64,000 nt of DNA from Mesorhizobium sp. M1C.F.Ca.ET.210.01.1.1 (GCF_004791585.1 NZ_SRUU01000026.1:1-64000), one strand, 5' to 3'; positions 51,622-60,483 are shown, counted from the stretch's first letter. A program made the numbers and translations. The notes: generated by a model from the sequence alone, not told the origin.

Positions 51622-53414
51622 TCGAGCTTATCGCGCAGAACATGGCGCCGATCATGTTCGCCTCGCTGATCATCTTCCTTTTGATCGGCTACCCGGTCGC
51701 CTTCTCGCTCGCCGCGAACGGACTGCTGTTCTTCTTCATCGGCGTGCTGTTGTCGCCCTATTCCGGCGGATCGATCAATCTCGCCTGGCCGCTGCTGCAT
51801 GCGCTGCCGGACAATTTCTACGGCACCAGGGTGATGTCGAACGACACGCTGCTGGCCATTCCGTTCTTCACCTTCATGGGCATCGTGCTCGAACGATCCG
51901 GCATGGCCGAGGATCTGCTCGACACCATCGGCCAGTTGTTCGGCCCCGTCCGCGGCGGTCTTGCCTATGCGGTGATCTTTGTCGGCGCGCTGCTTGCCGC
52001 CACCACCGGCGTGGTAGCGGCTTCCGTCATCGCCATGGGCCTGATCTCGCTGCCGATCATGCTGCGCTACGGCTATGACCGCCGGCTCGCCTCGGGCGTC
52101 ATCGCGGCTTCCGGCACGCTGGCCCAGATCATCCCGCCCTCGCTGGTGCTGATCGTGCTGGCCGACCAGCTCGGCCGCTCGGTGGGCGACATGTATGCCG
52201 GCGCGCTGATCCCGGGGCTCGTGCTCACCGGCATCTACATGCTCTACATCCTGATCATGTCGATCATCCGGCCGAATTCGATGCCGGCATTGCCGTTCGA
52301 AGCCCGCACGCTCGGCCGCGGCGTGATCTCGCTGATCGTGGCGCTGCTGGTTACCGGCGCGATCTCCTATGCCGCCTACCGCTATCTCGAACCTGCCCAT
52401 GGCGACAATGCCGACATCCTCGGCGCCAGCGTCGGCGTCATTGTCATCTACGTCGTGGCGATCGCCGACCAGCGGCTGCACATCAACATGATGTCGAAGC
52501 TGGCGCAGCAGGTGGTGATCGTGCTGATCCCGCCGCTGGCGCTGATCTTCCTGGTGCTCGGCACCATCTTCCTCGGCATCGCCACCCCGACCGAGGGCGG
52601 CGCGATGGGATCGGTCGGCGCGTTGATCATGGCCGCGGCAAAGGGCCGGCTGTCGTTCGACGTCATCAAGCAGGCGCTGGCCTCGACGACCAGGCTCTCC
52701 TCCTTCGTGCTGTTCATCCTGATCGGCGCGCGCGTCTTTTCGCTGACCTTCTACGGCGTCAACGGCCATATCTGGGTCGAGCATCTCCTGGTCTCGTTGC
52801 CGGGCGGCGAGACTGGCTTCCTGATCGGGGTCAACATCCTGGTCTTCTTGCTTGCCTTCTTTCTCGATTTCTTCGAGCTCGCCTTCATCATCGTGCCGCT
52901 GCTGGCGCCCGCCGCCGACAAGCTCGGCATCGACCTGATCTGGTTCGGCGTGCTGCTCGGCGTCAACATGCAGACCAGCTTCATGCATCCGCCCTTCGGC
53001 TTCGCGCTGTTCTACCTGCGCTCGGTCGCGGCGCGCGTGCCCTATCTCGACCGCATCACCGGCAAGCAGATCGCGCCCGTCACCACCGGTCAGATCTACT
53101 GGGGCGCGGTGCCCTTCGTCTGCATCCAGGTGATCATGATCGCGCTCACCATCGCCTTCCCGCAAATGGTGATGCGCTACAAGGGCGCTGCCGTCGAACC
53201 GAGCACGATAGACCTGAAGCTGCCGGATATGCCCGGACTGGCGCCGCTCGGCACGCCGCCGGCCGACAACGGCGCGGCGCCCGCCAATGGCGGCACGCCG
53301 CCGGCAGCCCCGGGCACGCCGGATCTGTCGCAGCCGCCGAATTTCGGCGACACCGCGCCGGCCAAGCCGGCCGCACCCGCGCCCGACCTTTCGAAGCCGC
53401 CAAGCTTCAATTGA
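51618..53414 (+). CDS. TRAP transporter large permease (DctM family) with Pro-rich C-terminal tail
   Basis: 598 residues, longer than the usual 430. Membrane segments with ATTGVVAASVIAMGLISLPIM and ASGTLAQIIPPSLVLIVLAD form the core; an insert with extra segments sits around 215-290. GVNMQTSFMHPPFGFALFYLRS lies near 450. The last 60 residues are Pro/Ala-rich and hold two related words, PDLSQPPNFG and PDLSKPPSFN. It moves a carboxylated or polyol substrate with sodium, using the binding protein encoded at 54531-55640. It is coupled to dctQ by ATGA overlap. Confidence 0.9.
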   Translation: MIELIAQNMAPIMFASLIIFLLIGYPVAFSLAANGLLFFFIGVLLSPYSGGSINLAWPLLHALPDNFYGTRVMSNDTLLAIPFFTFMGIVLERSGMAEDLLDTIGQLFGPVRGGLAYAVIFVGALLAATTGVVAASVIAMGLISLPIMLRYGYDRRLASGVIAASGTLAQIIPPSLVLIVLADQLGRSVGDMYAGALIPGLVLTGIYMLYILIMSIIRPNSMPALPFEARTLGRGVISLIVALLVTGAISYAAYRYLEPAHGDNADILGASVGVIVIYVVAIADQRLHINMMSKLAQQVVIVLIPPLALIFLVLGTIFLGIATPTEGGAMGSVGALIMAAAKGRLSFDVIKQALASTTRLSSFVLFILIGARVFSLTFYGVNGHIWVEHLLVSLPGGETGFLIGVNILVFLLAFFLDFFELAFIIVPLLAPAADKLGIDLIWFGVLLGVNMQTSFMHPPFGFALFYLRSVAARVPYLDRITGKQIAPVTTGQIYWGAVPFVCIQVIMIALTIAFPQMVMRYKGAAVEPSTIDLKLPDMPGLAPLGTPPADNGAAPANGGTPPAAPGTPDLSQPPNFGDTAPAKPAAPAPDLSKPPSFN

Positions 53415-53426
53415 GGTGACCGCGTC

Positions 53427-54452
53427 ATGAGAGCCGTAAGGCTGGAAGCAATCGGCGCCATCGCGCTTCGCGAGGTCGACAAGCCCTCGCCGGGGCCGGA
53501 GGATGTTCTGGTGCGGGTCGAGGCCTGCGGCGTCTGCGGCACCGACCGGCACCTGTTCCATGGCGAGTTTCCGTCAAAGCCGCCGGTGACGCTCGGCCAC
53601 GAATTCTGCGGCATCGTCGAGGCGGTCGGTGAGGCCGTCGCCGATATCGCCGTCGGCGACCGCGTCACCGGCGATCCCAACATTTCCTGCGGGCGCTGCA
53701 GCCATTGCCGCGCCGGCCGCGTCAACCTGTGCAGCAACCTCAGGGCCATCGGCATCCATCGGGACGGCGGTTTCGCCGGCTATGTCGTGATGCCGCAAAG
53801 CCAGGCCTTCCTGCTGCCCGCCGGCCTCAAGCCGACGCATGGCGCCTTCTGCGAGCCGCTGGCATGCTGCCTGCATGGCGTCGATCTTGCCGGCATCAAA
53901 CCGGGCGCGTCGGTTGTGGTGCTGGGCGGCGGCGTCATCGGCCTGCTCACGGTGCAGCTGGCGAAGCTCGCAGGTGCAGCGACCATCATCCTGTCGACCA
54001 GGCAGGCCTCGCGCCGGGCGCTAGCCGAAGAGCTCGGCGCTACGGCCACGGTCGATCCCAGCGCCGTCGATCCCATCGAGGCCATCGCCGGAAAGGCCGG
54101 CCTGGTGCCGGGCGGCGTCGACGTGGTGCTCGAATGCGCGGGCGTCCCGGACACCGTCGAGCAATCGATGCGGCTGGCCAAGTCCGGCGGTACGGTGGTG
54201 ATCGTCGGCGTGATGCCGCAAGGGCAGAAGGTGGCCTTCGAGCCGTTCGACGTCCTGTTCCGCGAGCTGAAGGTTCTCGGTTCCTTCATCAACCCCTTCA
54301 CGCATCGCCGCGCCGCCGACCTTGTCGCGTCGGGCGCGATCGAAATCGACAAGCTGATTTCGAGGCAAGTGCCCCTAGAAGAGGCGCCGCGCGTGATCTC
54401 GAATCCGGCGGCTCCCGGCGAGGTCAAGGTGCTGGTCGTGCCGAACGGCTGA
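53427..54452 (+). CDS. Zinc-dependent alcohol/polyol dehydrogenase (MDR family)
   Basis: 341 residues. Catalytic zinc ligands are in CGVCGTDRHLF near 36 and GHEFCG near 58. The structural zinc site is CGRCSHCRAGRVNLC near 88-102. The NAD site is VVVLGGGVIGLLTVQLAKLAGA near 167. It resembles sorbitol/threonine-type dehydrogenases. The gene starts 12 bases after dctM, so it probably oxidises the alcohol or polyol brought in by the TRAP system. The substrate is unknown. Confidence 0.87.
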   Translation: MRAVRLEAIGAIALREVDKPSPGPEDVLVRVEACGVCGTDRHLFHGEFPSKPPVTLGHEFCGIVEAVGEAVADIAVGDRVTGDPNISCGRCSHCRAGRVNLCSNLRAIGIHRDGGFAGYVVMPQSQAFLLPAGLKPTHGAFCEPLACCLHGVDLAGIKPGASVVVLGGGVIGLLTVQLAKLAGAATIILSTRQASRRALAEELGATATVDPSAVDPIEAIAGKAGLVPGGVDVVLECAGVPDTVEQSMRLAKSGGTVVIVGVMPQGQKVAFEPFDVLFRELKVLGSFINPFTHRRAADLVASGAIEIDKLISRQVPLEEAPRVISNPAAPGEVKVLVVPNG

Positions 54453-54480
54453 AGCAGCGTCCGCTACCGGCGCGAACGAA

Positions 54481-54505
54481 GAGACCCCGGACAAGCCGGG
54501 GTCTC
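54481..54505. terminator. Hairpin between convergent dehydrogenase and TRAP binding protein genes
   Basis: GAGACCCCGG (54481-54490), loop ACAAG, CCGGGGTCTC (54496-54505). The stem is perfect over 10 bp, but no T-tract follows on either strand. Its place between two converging stops suggests transcription termination. Confidence 0.7.
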
Positions 54506-54530
54506 CCAGATCGAAATTCGATCAAACCGC

Positions 54531-55640
54531 CTACAGCTTGCCGTTGCGCTGCTGCACCATCATGAAGGTGTCGTAGTTGTATTCGGCGACCTGGGCCCAG
54601 AGATAATGCTCCTTGCGGAAGCCCTTGATCGACTCCCAGATCTTCTTGAACGGCGCGTTGTTGGCTTCCATTTCGGCATAGACTTCGTTGGCCTTCTCGA
54701 AGCAGGCGGCCATGATTTCCTGGCTGAAAGGCGCCAGCTTGGCGCCGCCCGCCACCAGCCGCTTCACCGCCGCCGGATTGAGGAAGTCGTATTTCTGCAG
54801 CATGTTTGCGTCGGCTGCCTGGGCGGCGGTGCGCACCAGCGACTTGTAGGCCGGCGAAAGCTCCTCGTACTTGGCCTTGTTGAACATCAGATGCACGGTC
54901 GGGCCGCCTTCCCACCAGCCGGGATAGTAGTAGTAGGGCGCGACCTTGTAGAAGCCGAGCTTCTCGTCGTCATAGGGGCCAACCCATTCGGCGGCGTCGA
55001 TGGTGCCCTTTTCCAGCGCCGGGTAGATGTCGCCGCCGGCGATCTGCTGCGGCACGACGCCGAGCTTCTGCACCACCTTGCCGGCGAAGCCGCCGATGCG
55101 CATCTTGAGACCGGAAAGATCGGCCACGGTGTTGATCTGCTTGCGGAACCAGCCGCCCATCTGCACGCCGGTGTTGCCGCCAGGCAGGCCGAACAGTCCT
55201 TGCGTGGCCAGGAACTCGTTGAACAGGTCGATGCCGCCGCCATGGTAGTGCCAGGCATTTATGCCGCGCGCGTTGAGCGAGAACGGCACCGCCGCGCCCA
55301 GCGCCCAGGTCGGGTCCTTGCCCCAGTAGTAATATGCGACCGTGTGGCAGGCCTCGACGGTGCCGGCGGCGGTGGCGTCGGCCGCCTGCAGGCCGGGCAC
55401 CAGCTCGCCTGAAGCAAAGACCTGGACCTGGAAGTTGCCGTCGGTCGCTTCCGACAGCATCTTGGAGAAAACCTCGGCACCGCCATAGATTGTGTCGAGC
55501 GATTTCGGGAAGGACGACGCCAACCGCCAGGTCACTTTCGGATTGGATTGGGCAATCGCTGGCGTGGCAAGCACAGCGGCCGCCGCCGCGACGCCGACGC
55601 CGGACGCACCGGCCTTGCGGATGAATGAACGACGATCCAT
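54531..55640 (-). CDS. TRAP transporter periplasmic binding protein (DctP family, 2-oxoacid/mannitol-type), Tat-exported
   Basis: 369 residues from the ATG at 55640 with GGGAGG upstream. The N-terminus MDRRSFIRKAGASGVG, followed by an Ala-rich hydrophobic stretch to ATPAIAQ, is a twin-arginine signal. The mature protein matches the dimeric group including TakP: TWRLASSFPKSLDTIYGGAE, YYYWGKDPTWALGAAVPF and GTIDAAEWVGPYDDEKLGF. It captures the ligand in the periplasm for the DctQM pair encoded convergently at 51016-53414. Ligand could be a 2-oxo acid, lactate or a related compound. Confidence 0.9.
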   Translation of the reverse strand: MDRRSFIRKAGASGVGVAAAAAVLATPAIAQSNPKVTWRLASSFPKSLDTIYGGAEVFSKMLSEATDGNFQVQVFASGELVPGLQAADATAAGTVEACHTVAYYYWGKDPTWALGAAVPFSLNARGINAWHYHGGGIDLFNEFLATQGLFGLPGGNTGVQMGGWFRKQINTVADLSGLKMRIGGFAGKVVQKLGVVPQQIAGGDIYPALEKGTIDAAEWVGPYDDEKLGFYKVAPYYYYPGWWEGGPTVHLMFNKAKYEELSPAYKSLVRTAAQAADANMLQKYDFLNPAAVKRLVAGGAKLAPFSQEIMAACFEKANEVYAEMEANNAPFKKIWESIKGFRKEHYLWAQVAEYNYDTFMMVQQRNGKL

Positions 55641-55892
55641 TAAGTTTCCTCCCTTGCGGATCAACTGACCGACGTTCGGACATCCAGGGCGCCCGGATCG
55701 GCTGGGGAAGAAACATACACAGGCAACAGGTCGAGTCCAGCATTGCGACCAAAGTTCCAGCCATTCAGGGGACGCCTGCAACTATAGTCTAACGCGGCTT
55801 GTTTCCTGGCCCATGCGAGGCAGCGAAACTTGCCATGGCAAAGCGCCATCGGATCGCCTATTTTGTGGGCAGGAATAACCCGTTAGCCCTCG

Positions 55893-56684
55893 ATGGAAAC
55901 CGAATCCAAAATGCAGCAGCCGCTCGTTGCCGTCTCGACCGATGTCCGCCAGTTCGACAACTACACATGGCATGCTGCCCCACAGCAATATATCGAAGCG
56001 GCGATCAGCGGCGCCGGCGTGTTCCCGCTGCTGGTGCCGTCCTTCGGCGACCGGCTTGATTTCGACGAGTTGCTGTCCTCGGTCGACGGCGTCATGGTCA
56101 CGGGTTCGAAGTCCAATGTGCATCCTGCGCTCTACGGCGGCGATCCCAGCGAGGCCAACGGCCCTTACGATCCGGCGCGCGACGCCACCACGCTGCCGCT
56201 CATCCGCAAGGCGATCGAGCGCGGCGTGCCACTGCTTGCCATCTGCCGCGGCATCCAGGAACTGAACGTGGCGCTGGGCGGCACGCTGGGCACCGAGATC
56301 CAGGAGCGCGAGGGTTCGCACGATCACCGCGCCCCGGTGAGCGACAATCAGGACGAGCGCTTCGCCATCCACCAGACGATTTCGATCAAGCCCGGAAGCT
56401 GCCTTGCCGGCGTGTTCGGCGCTGGTGAGATCAAGGTCAATTCATTGCATCGCCAGGCGATCGACCGGCTTGGCTCCAAGCTGCAGGTGGAAGCTTTGGC
56501 CACCGACGGCACGGTCGAGGCGGTCTCTGTCAAGGATGCCCGCGCCTTTGCCGTCGGCGTTCAGTGGCACCCGGAATATTGGGTGAAGTCGGACAGCAAC
56601 TCCGCCAAGATCTTCCGCGCCTTCGGCGATGCCGTGCGCCTGCACGCAGCGGCGAAGGCCGGGGCACGCGCGGCGGCGGAATAA
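55893..56684 (+). CDS. Gamma-glutamyl-GABA hydrolase-type class I amidotransferase (PuuD family)
   Basis: 263 residues. The nucleophile is Cys118 in LLAICRGIQELNVALGG, and the partner His226 is in GVQWHPEYW. This is the peptidase C26 family. PuuD cleaves gamma-glutamyl-GABA to glutamate and GABA in putrescine breakdown. GSHDHRAPVSD in the middle is typical of the family. The neighbours are a TRAP binding protein (divergent) and an Inh-like gene (convergent), not puu genes, so the physiological substrate is uncertain. Confidence 0.85.
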   Translation: METESKMQQPLVAVSTDVRQFDNYTWHAAPQQYIEAAISGAGVFPLLVPSFGDRLDFDELLSSVDGVMVTGSKSNVHPALYGGDPSEANGPYDPARDATTLPLIRKAIERGVPLLAICRGIQELNVALGGTLGTEIQEREGSHDHRAPVSDNQDERFAIHQTISIKPGSCLAGVFGAGEIKVNSLHRQAIDRLGSKLQVEALATDGTVEAVSVKDARAFAVGVQWHPEYWVKSDSNSAKIFRAFGDAVRLHAAAKAGARAAAE

Positions 56685-56707
56685 GCTCGCCTCAGGAATC
56701 CCGCTCG

Positions 56708-57109
56708 TTATTCGCCGTTGTTCATCGACAGCAACGGCGCGGCCGGCGCGTAGGATTCGTAGCCGTCGCCGTCGGCGACGCTGAAGGTGACGACCGGATC
56801 CGTGCCGTTCACGCTGAAGGCGACCGAGCCATCGGCCTGCTCACGCCAGAATTTCACGCGTTCGATGCCGGGCATCAGCCTGCGGCAGTTCGGGGCGACA
56901 GTCAGCAGCGACAGGCCGTCCGACACCTCGGCGCCGCGCCGGATAGCGCAGGCCGCTTCATCGCCATTGGCCGTCAGACGATAGGTTCCGGATGTGCCGG
57001 CTTCTTCGGCCGCGCTCTGGACCGCGCCGCCATGCAGGACCTGGAAGCCCCCGTACAAGGCCACCGACGCAACCAACCCGGCCAACAGCTTCACTCTGGC
57101 TCTCCGCAT
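56708..57109 (-). CDS. Inh/AprI-like secreted or membrane-anchored protein
   Basis: 133 residues from the ATG at 57109 (MRRARVKLLAGLVASVALYG), giving a basic signal-anchor. The C-terminal domain (AGTSGTYRLTANGDEAACAIRRG, NCRRLMPGIERVKFWREQADGSVAF) resembles the small beta-barrel of protease inhibitors Inh/AprI, with two cysteines that could pair. Longer in-frame starts reach 57202 but look non-coding. A CtrA-type box lies about 110 bases upstream at 57218. It is a single gene convergent with the PuuD-type gene. Function is inferred only. Confidence 0.6.
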   Translation of the reverse strand: MRRARVKLLAGLVASVALYGGFQVLHGGAVQSAAEEAGTSGTYRLTANGDEAACAIRRGAEVSDGLSLLTVAPNCRRLMPGIERVKFWREQADGSVAFSVNGTDPVVTFSVADGDGYESYAPAAPLLSMNNGE

Positions 57110-57217
57110 CCAAGCGCTTCGCGCTCTTGCCCCGGTCCATGGATGCCGTCGGCCCCGAAGCGTCCGCACGCTTCTGAGCGACATGCATAACCAAGTATGC
57201 ACAGTGATTCCAAATGG

Positions 57218-57233
57218 TTAATCGGGCGTTAAC
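57218..57233. promoter_or_regulatory. Full CtrA-type binding site TTAA-N7-TTAAC
   Basis: TTAA-TCGGGCG-TTAAC matches the CtrA consensus of alphaproteobacteria exactly, including the seven-base gap. It lies between the stop of the 2-hydroxyacid dehydrogenase gene (57246) and the Inh-like gene start (57109), so the latter would be the target. Confidence 0.55.
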
Positions 57234-57245
57234 AAATGTGGCCGA

Positions 57246-58229
57246 TCAGGCGCGCGGCTTGACGTTGATCGTCTCCGGCACCGGGGTCAGCGGCCGGCGC
57301 CCGCCGAACCAGGAGACGAGATTGTCGACGCAGAGGTCCGCCATGGCCCGGCGGGTATGGTCCGACGCGGAGCCGACATGCGGCAGGAGCGAGGTGTTGG
57401 GGGCGTCGAGCAGGGCCTGCGGCACATTCGGTTCGTCGGCAAAGACATCGAGCCCGGCGGCGGCGATGGTGCCATTCTCGAGGGCTGCGGCAAGGGCTGC
57501 CTCATCCACCGTGCTGCCGCGGCCGATATTGACGAAGACGCCGTTCGCACCAAGCGCCGACAGAATCTCGGCATTGATCGCCTTTTCCGTCGCGGCGCCG
57601 CCAGGCGCTATGCAGATCAGCGTGTCGACCGCCTCGGCCAAGCCCTTCAGCGTCGCATGGTATTCGTAGGACAGGCCCTCGACCTTGCGGCGGTTGTGAT
57701 AGGCGATCGGCAGGCCAAAGGCCTCGAGGCGATGGGCGACGGCAAGGCCGATGCGACCCATGCCGAAGATGCCGATGCGGCGGCCACGCAAGGTGAGCCG
57801 GCTCAAGGGATAGTTGCCCTTGTTCACCCAGTCGCCGTCGCGCAGCCATTTCTCGGCGGCGTACATTTCCCGCACGGTGTTGATCAGCAGACCGATCGTG
57901 GTGTCCGCGACCTCCTCGGTCAGCACGTCCGGCGTGTTGGTGACCATCACGCCGCGCCTGGCAGCATGATTGGCGTCGACCGAATCGTAGCCGACGCCGA
58001 AATTGGCGATGATTTCGAGATTGGGCAGCGCATCGATCATGGCCGCGCTGATGCCGCCGAAGGAGGCGATGCCGCGCACGCTCCGGCGCATTTCTTCAGT
58101 GACAAGAGACGGGTCGGCGCGCTCGATCCGCAGGCGCTGGAACGCCTTGTCGATGCGTCCGATCGCATGGTCGTTGAAATGTCCCGGCACCAGGATGGCG
58201 ACCGAAACCTTTGCTTCGGCTTTTGTCAT
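57246..58229 (-). CDS. D-2-hydroxyacid dehydrogenase (glyoxylate/hydroxypyruvate reductase type)
   Basis: 327 residues. The NAD(P) loop is RIGIFGMGRIGLAVAHRLEAFG near 147-168. Catalytic Arg is in VFVNIGRGSTVDEAALAAAL, Glu in FADEPNVPQAL, and His in TSLLPHVGSAS near 283. FNDHAIGRIDKAFQ opens the substrate domain. It interconverts 2-keto and D-2-hydroxy acids with NAD(P)H. Its start overlaps the stop of the LacI regulator by four bases (ATGA), so the regulator and enzyme form an operon and the ligand is probably a sugar acid or related keto acid. Confidence 0.9.
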   Translation of the reverse strand: MTKAEAKVSVAILVPGHFNDHAIGRIDKAFQRLRIERADPSLVTEEMRRSVRGIASFGGISAAMIDALPNLEIIANFGVGYDSVDANHAARRGVMVTNTPDVLTEEVADTTIGLLINTVREMYAAEKWLRDGDWVNKGNYPLSRLTLRGRRIGIFGMGRIGLAVAHRLEAFGLPIAYHNRRKVEGLSYEYHATLKGLAEAVDTLICIAPGGAATEKAINAEILSALGANGVFVNIGRGSTVDEAALAAALENGTIAAAGLDVFADEPNVPQALLDAPNTSLLPHVGSASDHTRRAMADLCVDNLVSWFGGRRPLTPVPETINVKPRA

Positions 58230-59248
58230 TGGCGCTCCACCGGCTTGCCGGTGGACTGGCGCACGTGCAGCTCCGGTTTGATCAGTTCCTGTGAGGGCCG
58301 AACGGCCTGTCCGTTCAGCTTGTCGAGCAGCGCGCTGGCGGCGCGGCGGCCGACTTCGCGCTGGCCGTTCCAGACCGTTGTCAATGCCGGAGTTGCGATT
58401 GCGGCCTCCTCGAGATCGTCATAGCCGGTGACCGAGATGTCGACGCCCGGCACCAGCCCCGCCCGCGCAATGCCGTTCATCAGGCCGATGGCGACGAGAT
58501 CATTCCAGCAGCAGGCGGCGGTCGGCTTGTCCTTCAGCGCCAAGAACTGTCCCGCGGCCTCGAAACCGGCCTGCTTGGTGCGCGGGCCGGCAATGCGCCA
58601 GGACGGCCTCACCTCCAGCCCGGCGGCCTCCATGGCGTGGACATAGCCCTGGTAGCGATCGCGGCCGGTCGAGGTCTGGTCGGTGCCGCCGATCATGGCG
58701 ATGCGCTTGTGGCCAAGCGAGATCAGGTGGTTGGTGGCAAGCCCGGTGCCATACGCGTCGTCGCCGCGGAACACCGGCACGCCGGCGCCTTCGACCGTGC
58801 GCGCGATCAGCACCGCCGGCAGTCCGTTCTCCTCGGCCATGATGATGTCCTCGGCCGGCGTGCCGATGGCCGGGGACATGATGACGCCGTCGGCGCCGAG
58901 TTGCAGCAGCGTGTCGATGAAGGTGCGCTGCTTCTCCAGCTGATCGTAGTGGTTGGACAGGATGAAGGTCTGGCGGCTGCGGTCGAGCTCGCTTTCGATC
59001 GAGCGCAGGATCTCGGCGAAGAACGGGTTCATGATGTCGTGCACCACGACGCCGACAATGCCGGAGCGCGAGGTGCGCAGCGATGCCGCGCGGCGGTTGT
59101 AGATATAGCCGATGGCGCGGGCGTGCTCCTTGATGCGCTCGCGGGTGGTGCCGGCGACCAGCGGGCTGTCGCGCAGCGCCAGCGATACCGTTGCCGTGGA
59201 CACACCCAGCGCATCCGCGATCGTCGAAAGCTTGATCTTCTGTGCCAG
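58226..59248 (-). CDS. LacI-family transcriptional regulator, apparent CTG start
   Basis: 340 residues counting from CTG at 59248: (M)AQKIKLSTIADALGVSTATVSLALRDSPLVAG is the standard LacI helix-turn-helix start in two blocks. The frame runs open to an ATG at 59446, but the intervening residues overlap the end of the EamA gene and do not look like protein. There is no ATG, GTG or TTG near the conserved start. GGGAG lies nine bases before the CTG. The periplasmic-binding-like effector domain follows (GVVVHDIMNPFFAEILRSIE, ISLGHKRIAMIGG). It probably controls the coupled dehydrogenase gene. Confidence 0.85.
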   Translation of the reverse strand: MAQKIKLSTIADALGVSTATVSLALRDSPLVAGTTRERIKEHARAIGYIYNRRAASLRTSRSGIVGVVVHDIMNPFFAEILRSIESELDRSRQTFILSNHYDQLEKQRTFIDTLLQLGADGVIMSPAIGTPAEDIIMAEENGLPAVLIARTVEGAGVPVFRGDDAYGTGLATNHLISLGHKRIAMIGGTDQTSTGRDRYQGYVHAMEAAGLEVRPSWRIAGPRTKQAGFEAAGQFLALKDKPTAACCWNDLVAIGLMNGIARAGLVPGVDISVTGYDDLEEAAIATPALTTVWNGQREVGRRAASALLDKLNGQAVRPSQELIKPELHVRQSTGKPVERQ

Positions 59249-59282
59249 TGCCCTTCGCTCCCAGGGTCCTTGGATTCGCGTC

Positions 59283-59297
59283 TTTAAATTGTTTAAA
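59283..59297. promoter_or_regulatory. AT palindrome upstream of lacI-type gene
   Basis: TTTAAATTGTTTAAA has perfect 6-base arms around a three-base centre and stands out in GC-rich DNA. It lies 35 bases before the LacI-type start, a likely autoregulatory operator and/or promoter region. Confidence 0.45.
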
Positions 59298-59327
59298 TTC
59301 GGCCTTATGCCATCGTTCGGGAGCAAT

Positions 59328-60221
59328 TCAAAGTTTTTTCGCCAATGTCTCGGCTTCAGTGTCCAGCGAGGCGGAATTGCGCAGCCGCAGCCGGTGCTCG
59401 CGGTGGATGATGTAGAGGCCGCTGGCGACGATGATGGCTGCCCCAAGCAGCGTCCATCGATCGGGAAGCTGTTGGAAGATCAGCCAGCCGGAAATGATCA
59501 TCCACACCATCTGCGAATAGGGGTATGGCGCCAGCGCCGTCGTCGTCGCCAGGCGATAGGCCTGGACCAGCAGCCAATGGCCCCCTGCGCCGAACACGCC
59601 CAGCATCAGCAGGACGAACCAGTGCCAGCCGTCCTGCGGCAGCGCATGCGAGAAGGGCAGCATCGGCACAAGCAGCACCGACGGCGCCAAAGCGGAAAAC
59701 AGGATCAGGCTCTCGGACGTTTCGCTGGCCGACATGCGCCGGGTCATGATGACGTAGAAGGAGTTCGACAGCATCGAGCCGAGCGCGAAGAGATGGCCGA
59801 TACCGAACACACCGACACCGGGCCGGGTGATGATGAGAACGCCGACGAAGCCGGTGAGGATCGCCAGCCAGCGCCGCCAGCCCGCCCATTCGCCGAGTAA
59901 CGGGCCGGCAAGCGCGGTGATCACCATCGGGCCGAAGAAATAGATCGAGGTGGTTTCGGCAAGCTGCAGCGTCCTGAGCGCCAGGATGTTGAACATGGTC
60001 GAGCCGAACAGGAGGCATCCGCGCAGTATGTGCGCCGGCAGGTTGTTGGCGCGGAAGCGCGACGGCTCGCGCCAGCCACGCAGGAAGACGCCGACCAGCA
60101 GGACATGGACGGTAAAGCGGGTCCAGGCGACGATCAGCGCCGAAACGCCGGCGAGCACCAGATATTTGCTCGAGGTGTCGAGAAAGGTGAAGCAGACATA
60201 GACGCAAAGCATCAGGAGCAT
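59328..60221 (-). CDS. EamA/DMT-superfamily transporter
   Basis: 297 residues from the ATG at 60221; a TTG at 60269 would add 16 residues (SVSRTLDDSATPPAA) and is possible. Ten membrane segments form two five-segment EamA halves, for example FTFLDTSSKYLVLAGVSALIVAW and LLMLGVFGAGGHWLLVQAYRLA. The signature with SIYFFGPMVITALAGPLLGE near 95 is typical. Members export amino acids, drugs or nucleotide derivatives. The gene lies upstream of the lacI-type gene on the same strand with 79 bases between. Confidence 0.85.
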   Translation of the reverse strand: MLLMLCVYVCFTFLDTSSKYLVLAGVSALIVAWTRFTVHVLLVGVFLRGWREPSRFRANNLPAHILRGCLLFGSTMFNILALRTLQLAETTSIYFFGPMVITALAGPLLGEWAGWRRWLAILTGFVGVLIITRPGVGVFGIGHLFALGSMLSNSFYVIMTRRMSASETSESLILFSALAPSVLLVPMLPFSHALPQDGWHWFVLLMLGVFGAGGHWLLVQAYRLATTTALAPYPYSQMVWMIISGWLIFQQLPDRWTLLGAAIIVASGLYIIHREHRLRLRNSASLDTEAETLAKKL

Positions 60222-60483
60222 CGCCGCAGGCGGCGTTGCGCTGTCGTCTAGGGTTCGGGAAACAGACAAATTCAGGCCGAAGAAAAGGTAGGGGCCACCT
60301 TTTTGCGGCAACCGCCGCCGGCCGGCAAGCCAAAAGCGACTGGCCCAACAAGCGCTCCGCACAGGCTTAGAGCGTACCGCTGTCGCCGGAAGGCGACAGC
60401 CGGTCCTGAGCGTTTGCGATGTCCCCTCGGGGCGAATGGTCGATCCGCCGGCAGGAGCGCGGCAAACCATCCTTTCCAGAGGA

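Noticed and set aside
51360..53561. 733-codon minus-strand open frame
   Set aside because: Antisense to dctQ and dctM; consists of Asp/His/Gln/Arg-rich sequence typical of the reverse frame of membrane proteins.
60355..60420. Additional RIME-like copy near GAGCGTACCGCTGTCGCCGG
   Set aside because: It has a hairpin (GCTGTCGCCGGAAGGCGACAGC) but lacks the linker and distal arm, so it is left out of the family.
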